A DNA stretch of 64,000 bases from Rhizobium sp. BK418 (GCF_004341105.1 NZ_SLZK01000008.1:124001-188000); one strand, 5' to 3'; shown: positions 42,613 to 51,769, numbered from the stretch's first letter. Program-made: numbers and translations. Notes: generated from the letters alone by a model not told the origin.

Positions 42613-43497
42613 CTAGCCAGCCACCGCGTTTGCGGAGAACCTCTCGACGAAGAAGTCGATCAGAACCCGGACCTTCCGCGACACGTGTGACCCAGGCGGG
42701 CGCACGATGTAGACCCCAATTTTCGGCAGGCTGTAGTCCGTCATGATCGGCACAAGGGTTCCGGCTTCCAGGTAATTCTGAGCGATCACCACGGGTAGCG
42801 CTGCCACGCCCAGCCCCGCCGCCGTCCCTTCGGCGATGCCCGCAGCGCTGTCGGCCTTGAACCGTCCCTGAGCGCTGACGACCACGGTCCGGGTGCCGTC
42901 GGAAACCCTCCAGCTTTCGGTCCCCTGCAAGATGGCCTGATGGTCGAGAAGATCTGACGGCTTCTGTGGAACGCCGTGGACACGCAGATACTCCGGGTTT
43001 GCAAAAAGGCCTGCCGCAAAGGTGCCAATCTTGCGCGCGGTCAGGTTCGAATCCTGCAGGTAGCCGACGCGGATGCCGCAGTCGAAGCCTTCCGCCACCA
43101 GATCGACGTAGCGGTCGCTGTAATGCGCGTGGAGCTGCAGGAGCGGATGCAGGCGGGCGAGCTCGGCCAGTGCCGGGGCGAAGTGCCCAGGACCGAAGGA
43201 CGAGGGGACCGCCACGCGAAGGCGTCCTCGCAGCTCTCCGGTTGGAAGCATCTCCTCGCGCGCCACGTCCATTTCCAGACACATGCGGGCGGCGTGCTCT
43301 CGGAAGGAGACCCCAGCTTCGGTGAGGGATGCACCTCTGGTGGTGCGCGCCAGAAGCTGGACGCCAAGCTCGCTTTCAAGCCGGACAAGCCGTCGACTGA
43401 CGATCGACTTCGGCAGGCCGAGACGCCGAGCGGCCACCGTGATGCCGCCCCCGTCCGCCACCTCCACGAAGGTCTGCATGTCCTCGAAGCTGATCAT
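42613..43497 (-). CDS. LysR-family transcriptional regulator
   Basis: A 294-residue LysR protein with HTH DMQTFVEVADGGGITVAARR and LGLPKSIVSRRLVRLESELG, then a substrate-binding domain (DLVAEGFDCGIRVGYLQDSN). It is divergent from the isochorismatase gene at 43638 (140 bp between starts), which is its likely target. The gene converges on the HxlR gene on its left. Confidence 0.93.
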   Translation of the reverse strand: MISFEDMQTFVEVADGGGITVAARRLGLPKSIVSRRLVRLESELGVQLLARTTRGASLTEAGVSFREHAARMCLEMDVAREEMLPTGELRGRLRVAVPSSFGPGHFAPALAELARLHPLLQLHAHYSDRYVDLVAEGFDCGIRVGYLQDSNLTARKIGTFAAGLFANPEYLRVHGVPQKPSDLLDHQAILQGTESWRVSDGTRTVVVSAQGRFKADSAAGIAEGTAAGLGVAALPVVIAQNYLEAGTLVPIMTDYSLPKIGVYIVRPPGSHVSRKVRVLIDFFVERFSANAVAG

Positions 43498-43637
43498 CCC
43501 GGTGTTCCATTTTTCGTTCTATAGAGTGGCTCATCGTAGAGCTACTGTGCCGATGATCGCAACGCTAAATTCCAGTCATCGAGCGGATCGAAACCAACTT
43601 CACCAACAGCCGCCGAGCAAAGAAAAGGAACACGAAA

Positions 43638-44213
43638 ATGCATAAGGACGTATTTACCCCCGAGAATTCAGCAATGCTGCTGATCGACCACCAGATCGGC
43701 ACCATGGCCTGGACGCACTCGCACGACATCAACCTGGTCAAGCAGAACGCGCTGAAACTTGCTCGCATCGCCAAGGCCGCCAATATCCCGACGATTCTCA
43801 CCTCCAGCATGGAAGACCAGATCCAAGGCCCGCTGCTGCCGGAACTCGAAGCAATCCTGCCCGAAGCGTTCGAAGCCCGCATCAAGCGTCCCGGCATCGT
43901 CAACGCCATGCACCACGACGGCTTCAATAAGGCGGTCAAAGCGACCGGTCGCAAGAAGCTGTTCGTTGCCGGCGTGACGACTGAGATCTGCGTCACCTTT
44001 CCGGTCCTGCAGATGCTCGACGAAGGTTACGAGGTCCAGGTCTCGGCAGACGCGTCGGCTTCCTACACCAAATACGGCGACGACATTGCATTGCGCCGCA
44101 TGGAGAAGGCCGGCGCAATCATTACAACCGTTGACCAGATCATTTCCGAGCTTGCCGTCGACTGGACGAGCCCGCTCGGTCAGAAGCTGGTCGGCATCCT
44201 GAACTACCATTGA
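43638..44213 (+). CDS. Isochorismatase-family cysteine hydrolase
   Basis: A 191-residue cysteine hydrolase: Asp17 in LLIDHQIG, Lys83 in ARIKRPG and Cys118 in TTEICVTFP make up the catalytic triad of the family. It is closest in appearance to the YcaC-like group of predicted amidohydrolases. The start follows AAGGAA. It is divergent from a LysR regulator and upstream of the pirin gene, a pair that recurs in many proteobacterial stress clusters. Confidence 0.93.
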   Translation: MHKDVFTPENSAMLLIDHQIGTMAWTHSHDINLVKQNALKLARIAKAANIPTILTSSMEDQIQGPLLPELEAILPEAFEARIKRPGIVNAMHHDGFNKAVKATGRKKLFVAGVTTEICVTFPVLQMLDEGYEVQVSADASASYTKYGDDIALRRMEKAGAIITTVDQIISELAVDWTSPLGQKLVGILNYH

Positions 44214-44231
44214 GCACGACAAGCGCGTTCG

Positions 44232-44253
44232 GCGCGGGCAATAGAGCCCGCGC
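44232..44253 (+). terminator. Hairpin between isochorismatase and pirin genes
   Basis: GCGCGGGC and GCCCGCGC form a perfect 8-bp stem with loop AATAGA, 18 bases after the isochorismatase stop and before the pirin start. There is no T-run, so it may reduce read-through or protect the mRNA end rather than terminate. Confidence 0.5.
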
Positions 44254-44274
44254 ACGAATGAAAGGAGCACAACA

Positions 44275-45020
44275 ATGACCATTACCAAGATTGCCGCCGG
44301 CCGCGTACGCGGCGACTTCAGTCAAGGCTTCGGCGTCGAGATCCTATATCCGGGGCTGGCGCTGACTTCGGACGACAGTGGTATCGGCCCGATCGGCAGG
44401 ATCGATCGCGCCGAGATGCAGCCGGGTCATCTCATGGCATGCACCCGCACAAGGACGACGAAATCCTGACCTATATTCGCGGCGGCGAGATGCTCCATCG
44501 CGACACGGTGGGAAACGAAAAGACGCTCGGCAAGACCCACTTCATGATGATGAACGCCGGGCATACCTTTCAGCATGAAGAGCTGATGCTCGGTGATCGT
44601 CCGGTGCGCGCGCTGCAGATATTTCTGCGACCGAACGCTCCCGATCTGGAGCCGATGGTACAGTTCCATGAGTTCCCGGAGGAAGACAGCGTCGATAGCT
44701 GGCGGCTCATCGCCGGACCGAGCGCTGCACCGTTGAAGGTCAGATCTGACGTCCGCGTCTTTGACGCCCGTATCGCTGAAGGGGTCCATCTGCGGCTGCC
44801 AGCCGAGGAAACTGGAAGAAACACCTTACTCTACGTCTACAGTGGAAAGGTCGCCATCGCGGGCGAGGTTATATCGGAAGGGCAAAGCGTATTTTCGACC
44901 GGTGCATATGACGATCTTACCGCATGGGCTGAATCAGACGTCTTGCTGTTCTCGATGGATCCTGCGGCGGAGGTTTACCGAGGTGGCATGTTCAGTGGGA
45001 ACCAGAGGCGCCGCGCCTAG
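44275..45020 (+). pseudogene. Pirin-family protein with a -1 frameshift
   Basis: The first frame gives the pirin start MTITKIAAGRVRGDFSQGFG and IGRIDRAEMQPGHLM; near 44431-44436 the frame shifts, and the -1 frame continues MHPHKDDEILTYIRGGEMLH, the cupin metal site, to a complete C-terminal cupin domain and the stop at 45020. One base (most simply a G in a GGG run before ATGCAC) is missing. The intact protein would have about 248 residues. Pirins bind iron and often show quercetinase-like activity; this copy is broken or misread. Confidence 0.85.
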
Positions 45021-45137
45021 AGATGCAGGCGTCGATCACTCCTCGCTTGCCGGCCTCGGCGTCATCTCGATCACCACCCCAAGGTCGCACGGCGTCATCG
45101 TTCTGGTCAATATTCACGTTAAGGCTCTGGGCTTAGG

Positions 45138-45165
45138 CTCTTGATGGGATGTGAACCTTCGACCC
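45138..45165 (-). repeat. tRNA T-arm-like fragment (copy D)
   Basis: The + strand reads CTCTTGATGGGATGTGAACC followed by TTCGACCC, close to copies A-C. It lies 57 bp past the 3' end of the flavin-reductase gene. The rest of the 45021-45221 interval holds no gene. Confidence 0.4.
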
Positions 45166-45221
45166 CTGCAATTAGCCGCCCCGCGAAGCTTAAGTCTATG
45201 AACTCAGCGGCAAGTGTCCTC

Positions 45222-45884
45222 TTATTCGGCAGCCGCTTTAGACACGTTCTTCCGGCCTTCCCACTCTTGTGGCGTCAGCGTCTTGATATCGAACTGGTCA
45301 CGTGTGCGGGCATAGGTGTGCCCGCCCATGCGGCCGACGGCATCCATCATCTGCTGGTCGATATGCAGGTTCGAAGCATTCACCGCATCGCTGCGGACAA
45401 AGACGCCGACGACCTCGCCGAGGATGATCTCGCGGGCCGGGCCGACCTGCAGGGTCGTGTGGCGGCGGCATTCCAAGGCGGCCGGGGCTGCCAGGATGCG
45501 CGGGCTGCGCACCATCTGGCCGGGCACGGTTGCGAGGCCTGCCTCCTCCATCTCATCGACTTCGGGGCCGAACTTGATGGCGCAGACCTCCATCTGGTCG
45601 ACGAGCGCATTGTCGCAGATATGGACGGTGAATTCGCCGGTCTCGCGGATGTTGCGTGCCGTGTCCTTGAAGCGCATGTCCGAATAGTTCTCGACGCCGA
45701 TGGCAACGATCGCGGGATCGTGGGTGAGGACGTTGAAGAAGCTGAATGGGCCGGCGTTCGGCTGGCCTTGCCTGTTGATCGTCGTCACCAACGCGATCGG
45801 CCGCGGGATCACCGTGCCGATCAGGATCTTGTAGCGCTCGCGCTCATTGAGGCTGGAAAAGTCGAAATGGGTATGATCGTACAT
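45222..45884 (-). CDS. Flavin-reductase-like FMN-binding split-barrel protein
   Basis: A 220-residue protein of the DIM6/NTAB flavin-reductase domain family: RYKILIGTVIPRPIALVTTI, GPFSFFNVLTHDPAIVAIGV, and TARNIRETGEFTVHI are the usual FMN-binding segments. The start at 45884 lies two bases after the M24 stop at 45886, so the genes are tightly linked. It is the last gene of the six-gene ABC operon. It may supply FMNH2 or carry out a flavin-dependent step on the imported substrate (inference). Confidence 0.9.
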   Translation of the reverse strand: MYDHTHFDFSSLNERERYKILIGTVIPRPIALVTTINRQGQPNAGPFSFFNVLTHDPAIVAIGVENYSDMRFKDTARNIRETGEFTVHICDNALVDQMEVCAIKFGPEVDEMEEAGLATVPGQMVRSPRILAAPAALECRRHTTLQVGPAREIILGEVVGVFVRSDAVNASNLHIDQQMMDAVGRMGGHTYARTRDQFDIKTLTPQEWEGRKNVSKAAAE

Positions 45885-45885
45885 A

Positions 45886-47310
45886 TCAGGCCTCGGCAGC
45901 GATGCGGTGGGTTTCAAGCGGGGTGTGGCGGGAGAGGTTCTCGAACCCGTCCTTGGTGACGACATACATGTCGCCGACATTGCAGCCGGCCGACAGCGGC
46001 TCCAGCCATTGCGTATGGAGCACGAAGACCATGCCCTCCTCCATCCGGTCGTAATTGTGGGAGGAAATGTTGAAGCTGTTCTGGCCGCCGGCCATGCCCA
46101 CCGAGTGGCCGAGATTGGGGTTATGCGGCCCATGGGTCGCCGGGTAGACATGCATCAGCTTGCGGCCCTGTGCCTCCCAGTCGATGTTCTTCACATATTG
46201 GCGCGGGATGAGGCGGGCGCTCCCGTCGTCCATCGGCGCCCAGTTGTAGGGCATGCTGCGTGCTTCCGGCGAGATCAGCATGCCGCGCTCGATCATCGGC
46301 TCGAAGGCAGCGTTGTTGACGTCACGCACCAGGGCGCCGGGGCGGATCAGCTTCTCGGCGCGCTTGACGCCTTCGGTGCAGGCTTCAAGCACCTCTTCCT
46401 GTCGCTTGGTGATCCCACCGACGGCGATCATGCGGGCGGTCTGGGCGGTATATCCACGATAGGTGACGTTGGAGACGTAAAGATTGATCAAGTCGCCGGG
46501 CCGCACGACATGGCCGTATGGCTTGCCGCAATGGGTGCCGAACTCGTTGATGCCGATCTGGTAGCCGTCGCCGGTTTCGCCACCATAGGTGAGCTGCGCC
46601 TGCGTGAAAGCGGCATAGATTTCATGGTCGGTCACGCCGGGTTTTGCCACATGATAGGCCGCCTGGGTGGCGATGCTGATGAGCTGGGCGGCGGCCCGGA
46701 ATATGGTGATTTCGCGCGGCGAGCGGACCTTCTGCATCCGGTCGAGAATGGCATTGTCGGCGACGAACTTGGTCTTCGGCATCAGTTCATCGAGTGCCGC
46801 CCAGAAGGTCAGCGACGTCCGGTCGCCGATGCGGCCGACCTGGACTTTCGCGAGCCCCATGCTGGCCAGAAGTTCGGCGCATTTCTCGGCCGTCTTGACG
46901 ACGCTGTCGCCCGGGCGGTCGGCATATTCGCGACCGATCGGGCCGATCTGCCAGATATCCTCGACCAGAACAGGTTCACCGCCGGGCGGCAGAAGGACGG
47001 ATTGGGTGAAGAAGGACAGAAGCGTCAGCGGCTTGTCGCTGTCTGTGGGGATGATCAGCACACCTTCGCGTATCCAGTCGCAGATGTAGCGCAGATAATG
47101 GTTGGAGGCATGGAACCAGCCGACGCTGCCGGTATGGACGATCAGCGCATCATGCCCGGCTTCCACGGCCTGCCGGCGGATGCGGCGCAGGCGATCCTCG
47201 AATTCCTCGGTCGGCAGGGGCAGCGGCGCATCGAAATCGAAATCCGGCTGGAAATCGGCGAGCAGCGATCCGACGCGATAGGAGCCTGACTGGCTCGAAC
47301 TAATATTCAT
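45886..47310 (-). CDS. M24-fold (creatinase/prolidase-like) protein lacking metal ligands
   Basis: A 474-residue protein with an N-terminal creatinase-type domain and a C-terminal pita-bread M24 domain. Aligned by eye to Xaa-Pro aminopeptidase, the two Asp ligands fall at non-acidic positions (NVTYRGYTAQTARM, with Gln for the second Asp), the Glu in the TVEPG motif is His (FVLHTQW) and the last Glu is Gly (NVGDMYVV); only the His of GHSVGMAGG remains. It therefore probably works without a dinuclear metal centre, as creatinase does. Fifth gene of the polyamine-type ABC operon. Confidence 0.9.
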   Translation of the reverse strand: MNISSSQSGSYRVGSLLADFQPDFDFDAPLPLPTEEFEDRLRRIRRQAVEAGHDALIVHTGSVGWFHASNHYLRYICDWIREGVLIIPTDSDKPLTLLSFFTQSVLLPPGGEPVLVEDIWQIGPIGREYADRPGDSVVKTAEKCAELLASMGLAKVQVGRIGDRTSLTFWAALDELMPKTKFVADNAILDRMQKVRSPREITIFRAAAQLISIATQAAYHVAKPGVTDHEIYAAFTQAQLTYGGETGDGYQIGINEFGTHCGKPYGHVVRPGDLINLYVSNVTYRGYTAQTARMIAVGGITKRQEEVLEACTEGVKRAEKLIRPGALVRDVNNAAFEPMIERGMLISPEARSMPYNWAPMDDGSARLIPRQYVKNIDWEAQGRKLMHVYPATHGPHNPNLGHSVGMAGGQNSFNISSHNYDRMEEGMVFVLHTQWLEPLSAGCNVGDMYVVTKDGFENLSRHTPLETHRIAAEA

Positions 47311-47341
47311 AGGTGTTTTCCTTCCCGATTATCAAAATTGG

Positions 47342-48160
47342 TCAGGCCTGCCGCGGCGCGAGAACGCGCCTTGCGACGAGCATGACGATCAGGGTGAGGC
47401 CGATGAGAATGCCCGAGATCGCGGCGACGCGAACGTCGAGCGATTCCTCGATCAGCGCGAACATGCGCAGCGGCAGAACGGTGGTCTCGGCATCGGCGAG
47501 GAAGAGCGAGATCGAGACATTGTCCAGCGACTGGATGAAGACCAGGAAGGCGCCGGCGAGAATGCCCGGCATCAGCAGCGGCAGCGTTACCCGACGAAGC
47601 GTGGTGAACCGGGACGCGCCCATGACGGTTGATGCCTCGGCGAGCGAAGGATTGAGTCCTTGCGCGACGACGGAGGCGGCGCGGTACATTAGCGGCCCGA
47701 AGACGACGACATGGCCGGCGACTGTCAGCCAGAGCGAGGGTTGCAGCCCGACGAAGTTGGCGACGATCAGCGCCGCCAGACCGTAGACCAGGCTTGGCAG
47801 CACCAGCGGCGACAGAAGCAGCGGCTCGATTGCGCCGACGGCCCCTTTGCGCATCCGGCTCATGCCGATCGTAGCGGGCACTGCAAAGAGCAGCGAACCG
47901 AGAACCGCGAGACCGGCGATCTTCAGCGAGTTGAAGGCCGCCGCATGTTCCGTCGCGGAGCGAACAGGATCGAGCAGTGCCTCGTACCAGCGAAGCGAGA
48001 AGCCGTCGGGTGGGTATTTCAGGGTCTGGCCCGAGGTGAAGGACATTGTCAGAGCAATGACGATCGGCGCCACCAGATAGATCACGGCGAAAGTGCCGAA
48101 ACCGAAGACGAAGAGCTTGTAGAGCAGTCCGGGGATGGGGTTTTTGCGTCTATCAGCCAT
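47342..48160 (-). CDS. ABC transporter permease (PotC-like)
   Basis: A 272-residue inner-membrane permease with about six TM helices and the EAA loop EASTVMGASRFTTLRRVTLP, the site of contact with the ATPase. I chose the ATG at 48160 over 48169; it overlaps the upstream permease gene by 8 bp, so translation is coupled. It is the second permease of a polyamine/iron-type importer. Confidence 0.92.
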   Translation of the reverse strand: MADRRKNPIPGLLYKLFVFGFGTFAVIYLVAPIVIALTMSFTSGQTLKYPPDGFSLRWYEALLDPVRSATEHAAAFNSLKIAGLAVLGSLLFAVPATIGMSRMRKGAVGAIEPLLLSPLVLPSLVYGLAALIVANFVGLQPSLWLTVAGHVVVFGPLMYRAASVVAQGLNPSLAEASTVMGASRFTTLRRVTLPLLMPGILAGAFLVFIQSLDNVSISLFLADAETTVLPLRMFALIEESLDVRVAAISGILIGLTLIVMLVARRVLAPRQA

Positions 48161-48980
48161 GGCCGACAAGTCTCCTGTGACGGGAAATCATGGTCATCGC
48201 GACGAGCAGGCAACCGGTGGACAGAAGCAGCACGACGGCGATCGCCGATGCCAGCGGCCAGTCGAACAGCGTGCCGACCTCGCGATAGATGAGCTGCGGA
48301 ACATAGACGTTGCGCGCGCCGCCGATGACGGCCTGCGTGACGAAGGAACTGCTGGTGCTGGCAAAGACCAGAATCCAGCCGGCCAAAAGGCCTGGCAGCA
48401 TCAGCGGGATCAGCACGGTCACGAAGATGCGCCACGGACCGGCACCGGAGACCTGCGCCGCCTCTGTATATTGCACCGGCGTACGCGACAGGATGGCGAC
48501 CAGCGGTAGGATGATCAGCGGTAGATCGATCTGGCACATGGCCATGACGAGACCGAGTTCGGTGAACATCAAGCTGATCGGGCTACCGGTCAGGCCGAGC
48601 CCCATAAGCGCCACGCTGATCGGTCCCTGCCGCCCGAGGATAACAATCCAGGCGAAGGTGCGCACGACATTGCTGGTCAGCATCGGAACAAGCGTCAGGA
48701 AGATGATCACCTGCCGTGCCGTCTTGCCGCTGTGCCAGTAGAGCAGCGCGATCGGCACGCCGAGCAGCGTCGTGGCGAAAACCGTCTCTAGCCCCAGTCG
48801 CGCCGTGTTGACGAGAACGCGAAAATTGAACGCGTCCCCGAAGAACTGACCATAATTGGCCAGTGTCGGCCCTGCCGAGCCGGTAAAGCTATAGCCGACG
48901 AGAACGGCGAGCGGCGTCGCAAAGAACGCCACCGACAGCAGCAGCATCGGGATAACGTATGGAAAACCGCCCGCCTTCAT
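48153..48980 (-). CDS. ABC transporter permease (PotB-like)
   Basis: A 275-residue permease with about six TM helices and the EAA loop EAAQVSGAGPWRIFVTVLIP. The first helix FPYVIPMLLLSVAFFATPLA and SYTEAAQ-type loop place it in the PotB group. The start at 48980 lies 10 bp after the substrate-binding protein stop; the longer ORF runs back into that gene. Third gene of the operon. Confidence 0.92.
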   Translation of the reverse strand: MKAGGFPYVIPMLLLSVAFFATPLAVLVGYSFTGSAGPTLANYGQFFGDAFNFRVLVNTARLGLETVFATTLLGVPIALLYWHSGKTARQVIIFLTLVPMLTSNVVRTFAWIVILGRQGPISVALMGLGLTGSPISLMFTELGLVMAMCQIDLPLIILPLVAILSRTPVQYTEAAQVSGAGPWRIFVTVLIPLMLPGLLAGWILVFASTSSSFVTQAVIGGARNVYVPQLIYREVGTLFDWPLASAIAVVLLLSTGCLLVAMTMISRHRRLVGHG

Positions 48981-48990
48981 CGGCTCGGCC

Positions 48991-50034
48991 TCAGCCCGCG
49001 ACGAGCGCGTCGAACTGGCGGATCCAGTCGGCGCGGTTCTTGTTGATGGCAACCCAGTCCGGATAGACCATGTTGCCGAGCTGCTCGCGCGTCACACAGG
49101 CTTCGATCTCGGGCGTCAGGGCGACGTCCTTGTTGGTCGGGAACATCTCGGTCGGCGGCAGCTTCAGCTTGTCCTGCGCAGCCTTGGAGATGGCGGCGTC
49201 CATATAGGCATAGGCGGCGTCGAGGTTCTTCGCGCCCTTGGTCAGGTGGATGTTGACCGGAGCGGCCGGAGCGCCGGTTTCCGGAGCGACATATTCGGCC
49301 TTGAGACCCATCGACTTCAGGCGGGCGACGTTGCCGGTCGAGCACATGAAGACGGCGATTTCACCCTGCTGGAACAGCGTCATCTGGTGGTTGGTGCTAT
49401 CGACGACGCCCTTCAGATGTTCAGGATGATCCTTGAACAGCTTGAAGACCGCGTCCATGTCGTTCGGGCCGGAGCCGAAGATCTTCGCCATTTCCGTATA
49501 GGCCATGACGGCCGTGTTGGAGCCGAAGCCGGTCCAGGAGACGAGGCCGCTATAGGCCTTGTTCTCGAACAGATCGCGATAGCCCTTCGGGCGCGGCACG
49601 AGGTCGGGATTGTAGGCGATGCCGTTGACCTCGATGGTAACCGTCGGGCCGTATTCACCCTGGAAGGCCGGATCGAGCATACCCCAGTTCTTCAGGCGGC
49701 TCGGATCGATCTTCTGGATGATGTCGTTGTCGATGGCGACGGCCATCTGACCGGGCGACATCAGCAGCGTGTCGTAAGGCGGGTTGCCGGGGCTCGCCAT
49801 GACTTTGGCCAGCTGATCCTGCGCCATCGACGGGGCGATCGTCAGGCCGTAGCCGGCTTCCTTGACGAGCGGGCCGAGAACGCTGCGATAGCCGTCTTCC
49901 CAGTTGCCCGGAAAGGTCGCGGCAATCGCGGTTTCGCCTGCCGCTGCACGGGCAGCGAAGGGCATTGCGGAGGCTGCGGCGACGCCGGCAGCGAGAAGGC
50001 CGAAATGGCGGCGGGTCATTTTGAAGTCGTTCAT
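48991..50034 (-). CDS. ABC transporter substrate-binding protein (PotD-like, Tat signal)
   Basis: A 347-residue periplasmic binding protein. The leader MTRRHFGLLAAGVAAASAMP carries a twin-arginine motif and ends near residue 30 (ARAAA). The mature part (PSMAQDQLAKVMASPGNPPY, EVNGIAYNPDLVPRPKGYRD) is of the spermidine/putrescine or Fe3+ family. Start at 50034 is the Tat-consistent ATG; the longer ORF overlaps the ATPase gene. The ligand is not readable from the sequence. Confidence 0.93.
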   Translation of the reverse strand: MNDFKMTRRHFGLLAAGVAAASAMPFAARAAAGETAIAATFPGNWEDGYRSVLGPLVKEAGYGLTIAPSMAQDQLAKVMASPGNPPYDTLLMSPGQMAVAIDNDIIQKIDPSRLKNWGMLDPAFQGEYGPTVTIEVNGIAYNPDLVPRPKGYRDLFENKAYSGLVSWTGFGSNTAVMAYTEMAKIFGSGPNDMDAVFKLFKDHPEHLKGVVDSTNHQMTLFQQGEIAVFMCSTGNVARLKSMGLKAEYVAPETGAPAAPVNIHLTKGAKNLDAAYAYMDAAISKAAQDKLKLPPTEMFPTNKDVALTPEIEACVTREQLGNMVYPDWVAINKNRADWIRQFDALVAG

Positions 50035-50081
50035 GCTGTCACCTCTGTTGGTTGTTGTTGATGTCATTCCGTTGTTGGCAT

Positions 50082-51194
50082 TCACTGGATGCTTTCCGGT
50101 TCAGCCGGAAATGCGTGACACCTGCGGGTGTCGATCTCTGCAAAGAGCTGGGCGCCGATATCGGGAATCGCCGTGCCGGGACCGCGAACCTCGGAGGCGC
50201 GCAGACCCGTGCCGTCATCAAGCACGAGGTCGTGGATCAGCGTCGGACCGAGCGGCACGGAAACGGTGACACGCGCGGCAAGCGCGTTCACGCCCGGCTG
50301 CGTCATCAGGCGGACCTCTTCGGGCCGGAAGGTGATGGTGACATCCGAGCCCGTGGTGAAGCTCAGGCGGCGCGGCAGGACAAGGTTTTCGCCACTCTTC
50401 AGAGCGATGACCGTGCTGCCTTCGCCGAGTTCGGCAACAGTGCCATGGAGAACATTGGTCTGGCCGATGAAGGTGTTGACGAACAGGGTCTTCGGCCTGT
50501 CGTAGACTGCCATCGGCGTGTCAATCTGCTCGACATTACCCTTGTTCATCAGCACCAGGCGGCTGGCGAGGCTCTGGGCCTCCTCCTGGTCGTGGGTGAC
50601 AATCAGCGTGGTGATGCCCAGCGTCTTCTGCAGATGAAGGAGCTCGACCTGCAGATCGAAGCGCAACGCCCGGTCAAGAGCGCCGAAGGGTTCGTCGAGA
50701 AGCAGCAGCGACGGGCGGCCCGCGATAGCGCGAGCGACGGCGACGCGCTGCTGCTGCCCACCCGAGAGTTCGCGCGGCAGGCGGTTACCATAGCCATCGA
50801 GCCGGACGAGCGAGAGCATCTCCTCGACCCGCGCGTTTCGCTCCGCACGCGGTACTTTCTGGCAGGCGAGCGGATAGGCGATGTTTTCCGCAACTGTCAG
50901 ATGCGGGAACAGGGCATAGTTCTGGAAGACCATTCCGATGCCGCGTGCGCGGGCGGAGACATTGGCGAGGTCGTCGTCGCCGAGCACGATGCGGCCCGCC
51001 TTCGGCTGAATGAGGCCGGCGACCGCCCTCAGCACCGTCGACTTGCCGCAGCCGCTCGGTCCCAGGAGCGCAACGATCTCGCCGGCCTCGATATCGAAGG
51101 ATATGTCGCTAACGGCATTCTGGCCGCCATAGCTATGGGTAACGCCCCGAACACTGAGCCGCTTGCGATCGGTAGTCTTTGCGATGTCCAGCAT
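50082..51194 (-). CDS. ABC transporter ATP-binding protein (PotA-like)
   Basis: A 370-residue ABC ATPase. Walker A GPSGCGKST at residues 45-53, Q-loop VFQNYALFPHLT, signature LSGGQQQRVAVARAIA, Walker B LLLLDEPFGALD and H-loop IVTHDQEEA are all complete, and a C-terminal TOBE domain (about 285-365) follows. First gene of the six-gene minus-strand operon, which starts at 51194 and runs to 45222. Confidence 0.95.
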   Translation of the reverse strand: MLDIAKTTDRKRLSVRGVTHSYGGQNAVSDISFDIEAGEIVALLGPSGCGKSTVLRAVAGLIQPKAGRIVLGDDDLANVSARARGIGMVFQNYALFPHLTVAENIAYPLACQKVPRAERNARVEEMLSLVRLDGYGNRLPRELSGGQQQRVAVARAIAGRPSLLLLDEPFGALDRALRFDLQVELLHLQKTLGITTLIVTHDQEEAQSLASRLVLMNKGNVEQIDTPMAVYDRPKTLFVNTFIGQTNVLHGTVAELGEGSTVIALKSGENLVLPRRLSFTTGSDVTITFRPEEVRLMTQPGVNALAARVTVSVPLGPTLIHDLVLDDGTGLRASEVRGPGTAIPDIGAQLFAEIDTRRCHAFPAEPESIQ

Positions 51195-51769
51195 GTGGCT
51201 TCCCTGATCTTGCGTGGTGGCAATGAGCGCTCCGACGCCGGAGCATGTTCATCGAAAGGGAATTGCAAGGGCCGTGCCAGACTCGAATGATGGCAACAGA
51301 GAAAAATTCAAGTAACTGATTATATGACGATTTTTACGATTTATAAAGTTTCGTAGCTTTCTTATTACGAACTTTCGACTTTAGTTTCGGAATTTTGTTT
51401 GTCTAAAGTTTTGCCATAGAGGTTTGATGTCGTGCAGAATTCTGCTCACTTATCGACCTGATGGCCGCCTCGCCAGGCGGGATGCAAGCGATCTCGCCGG
51501 CCATGATCCATCAGGAAAAGAACAGAGAGGAGGAAAAAGGCGAGGCTTGAGGCGGTTGTCGCCCAGAAAATCGACGCAAGGGCGTTTTTTTAATCATCCT
51601 TATTTCGAATGAATATGCGAAATAATATGCGAAACTTTGTTCGGAGAAACGCCAGAATGATTTATTCGTTCACATTCAATTGCTTGATGCCGCGAAGGTG
51701 GAACTGGCACGGCGATTGCTTGGAAGATCCCAGAAAATTCATGCATGCGAAATCGAAAAAGGGGATCCC
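51195..51769. other. AT-rich divergent promoter region of two ABC operons
   Basis: This 575-bp stretch lies between the starts of the two divergent importer operons and has no gene. It is much more AT-rich than its flanks around 51290-51420 and 51590-51680. The 9-mer AAAGTTTCG at 51345 recurs inverted (CGAAACTTT) at 51630, and a direct repeat lies at 51612. Promoters and regulator sites of both operons must be here. Confidence 0.6.
51612..51634. promoter_or_regulatory. Tandem AATATGCGAAA direct repeat
   Basis: AATATGCGAAA occurs at 51612-51622 and again at 51624-51634, a 12-bp period, about 136 bp upstream of the substrate-binding protein gene. It could be the site of the GntR regulator encoded at 54936. 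No experimental or comparative support is available. Confidence 0.45.

Noticed and set aside
45907..47289. A 460-codon + strand ORF opposite the M24 gene
   Set aside because: It mirrors the coding strand of a recognised protein family, with the low-complexity His/Asp/Gly composition typical of antisense frames.
45886..47310. DddP-type DMSP lyase
   Set aside because: It belongs to the same M24 fold but lacks the DddP metal-ligand residues and the family's N-terminal pattern as I know it.
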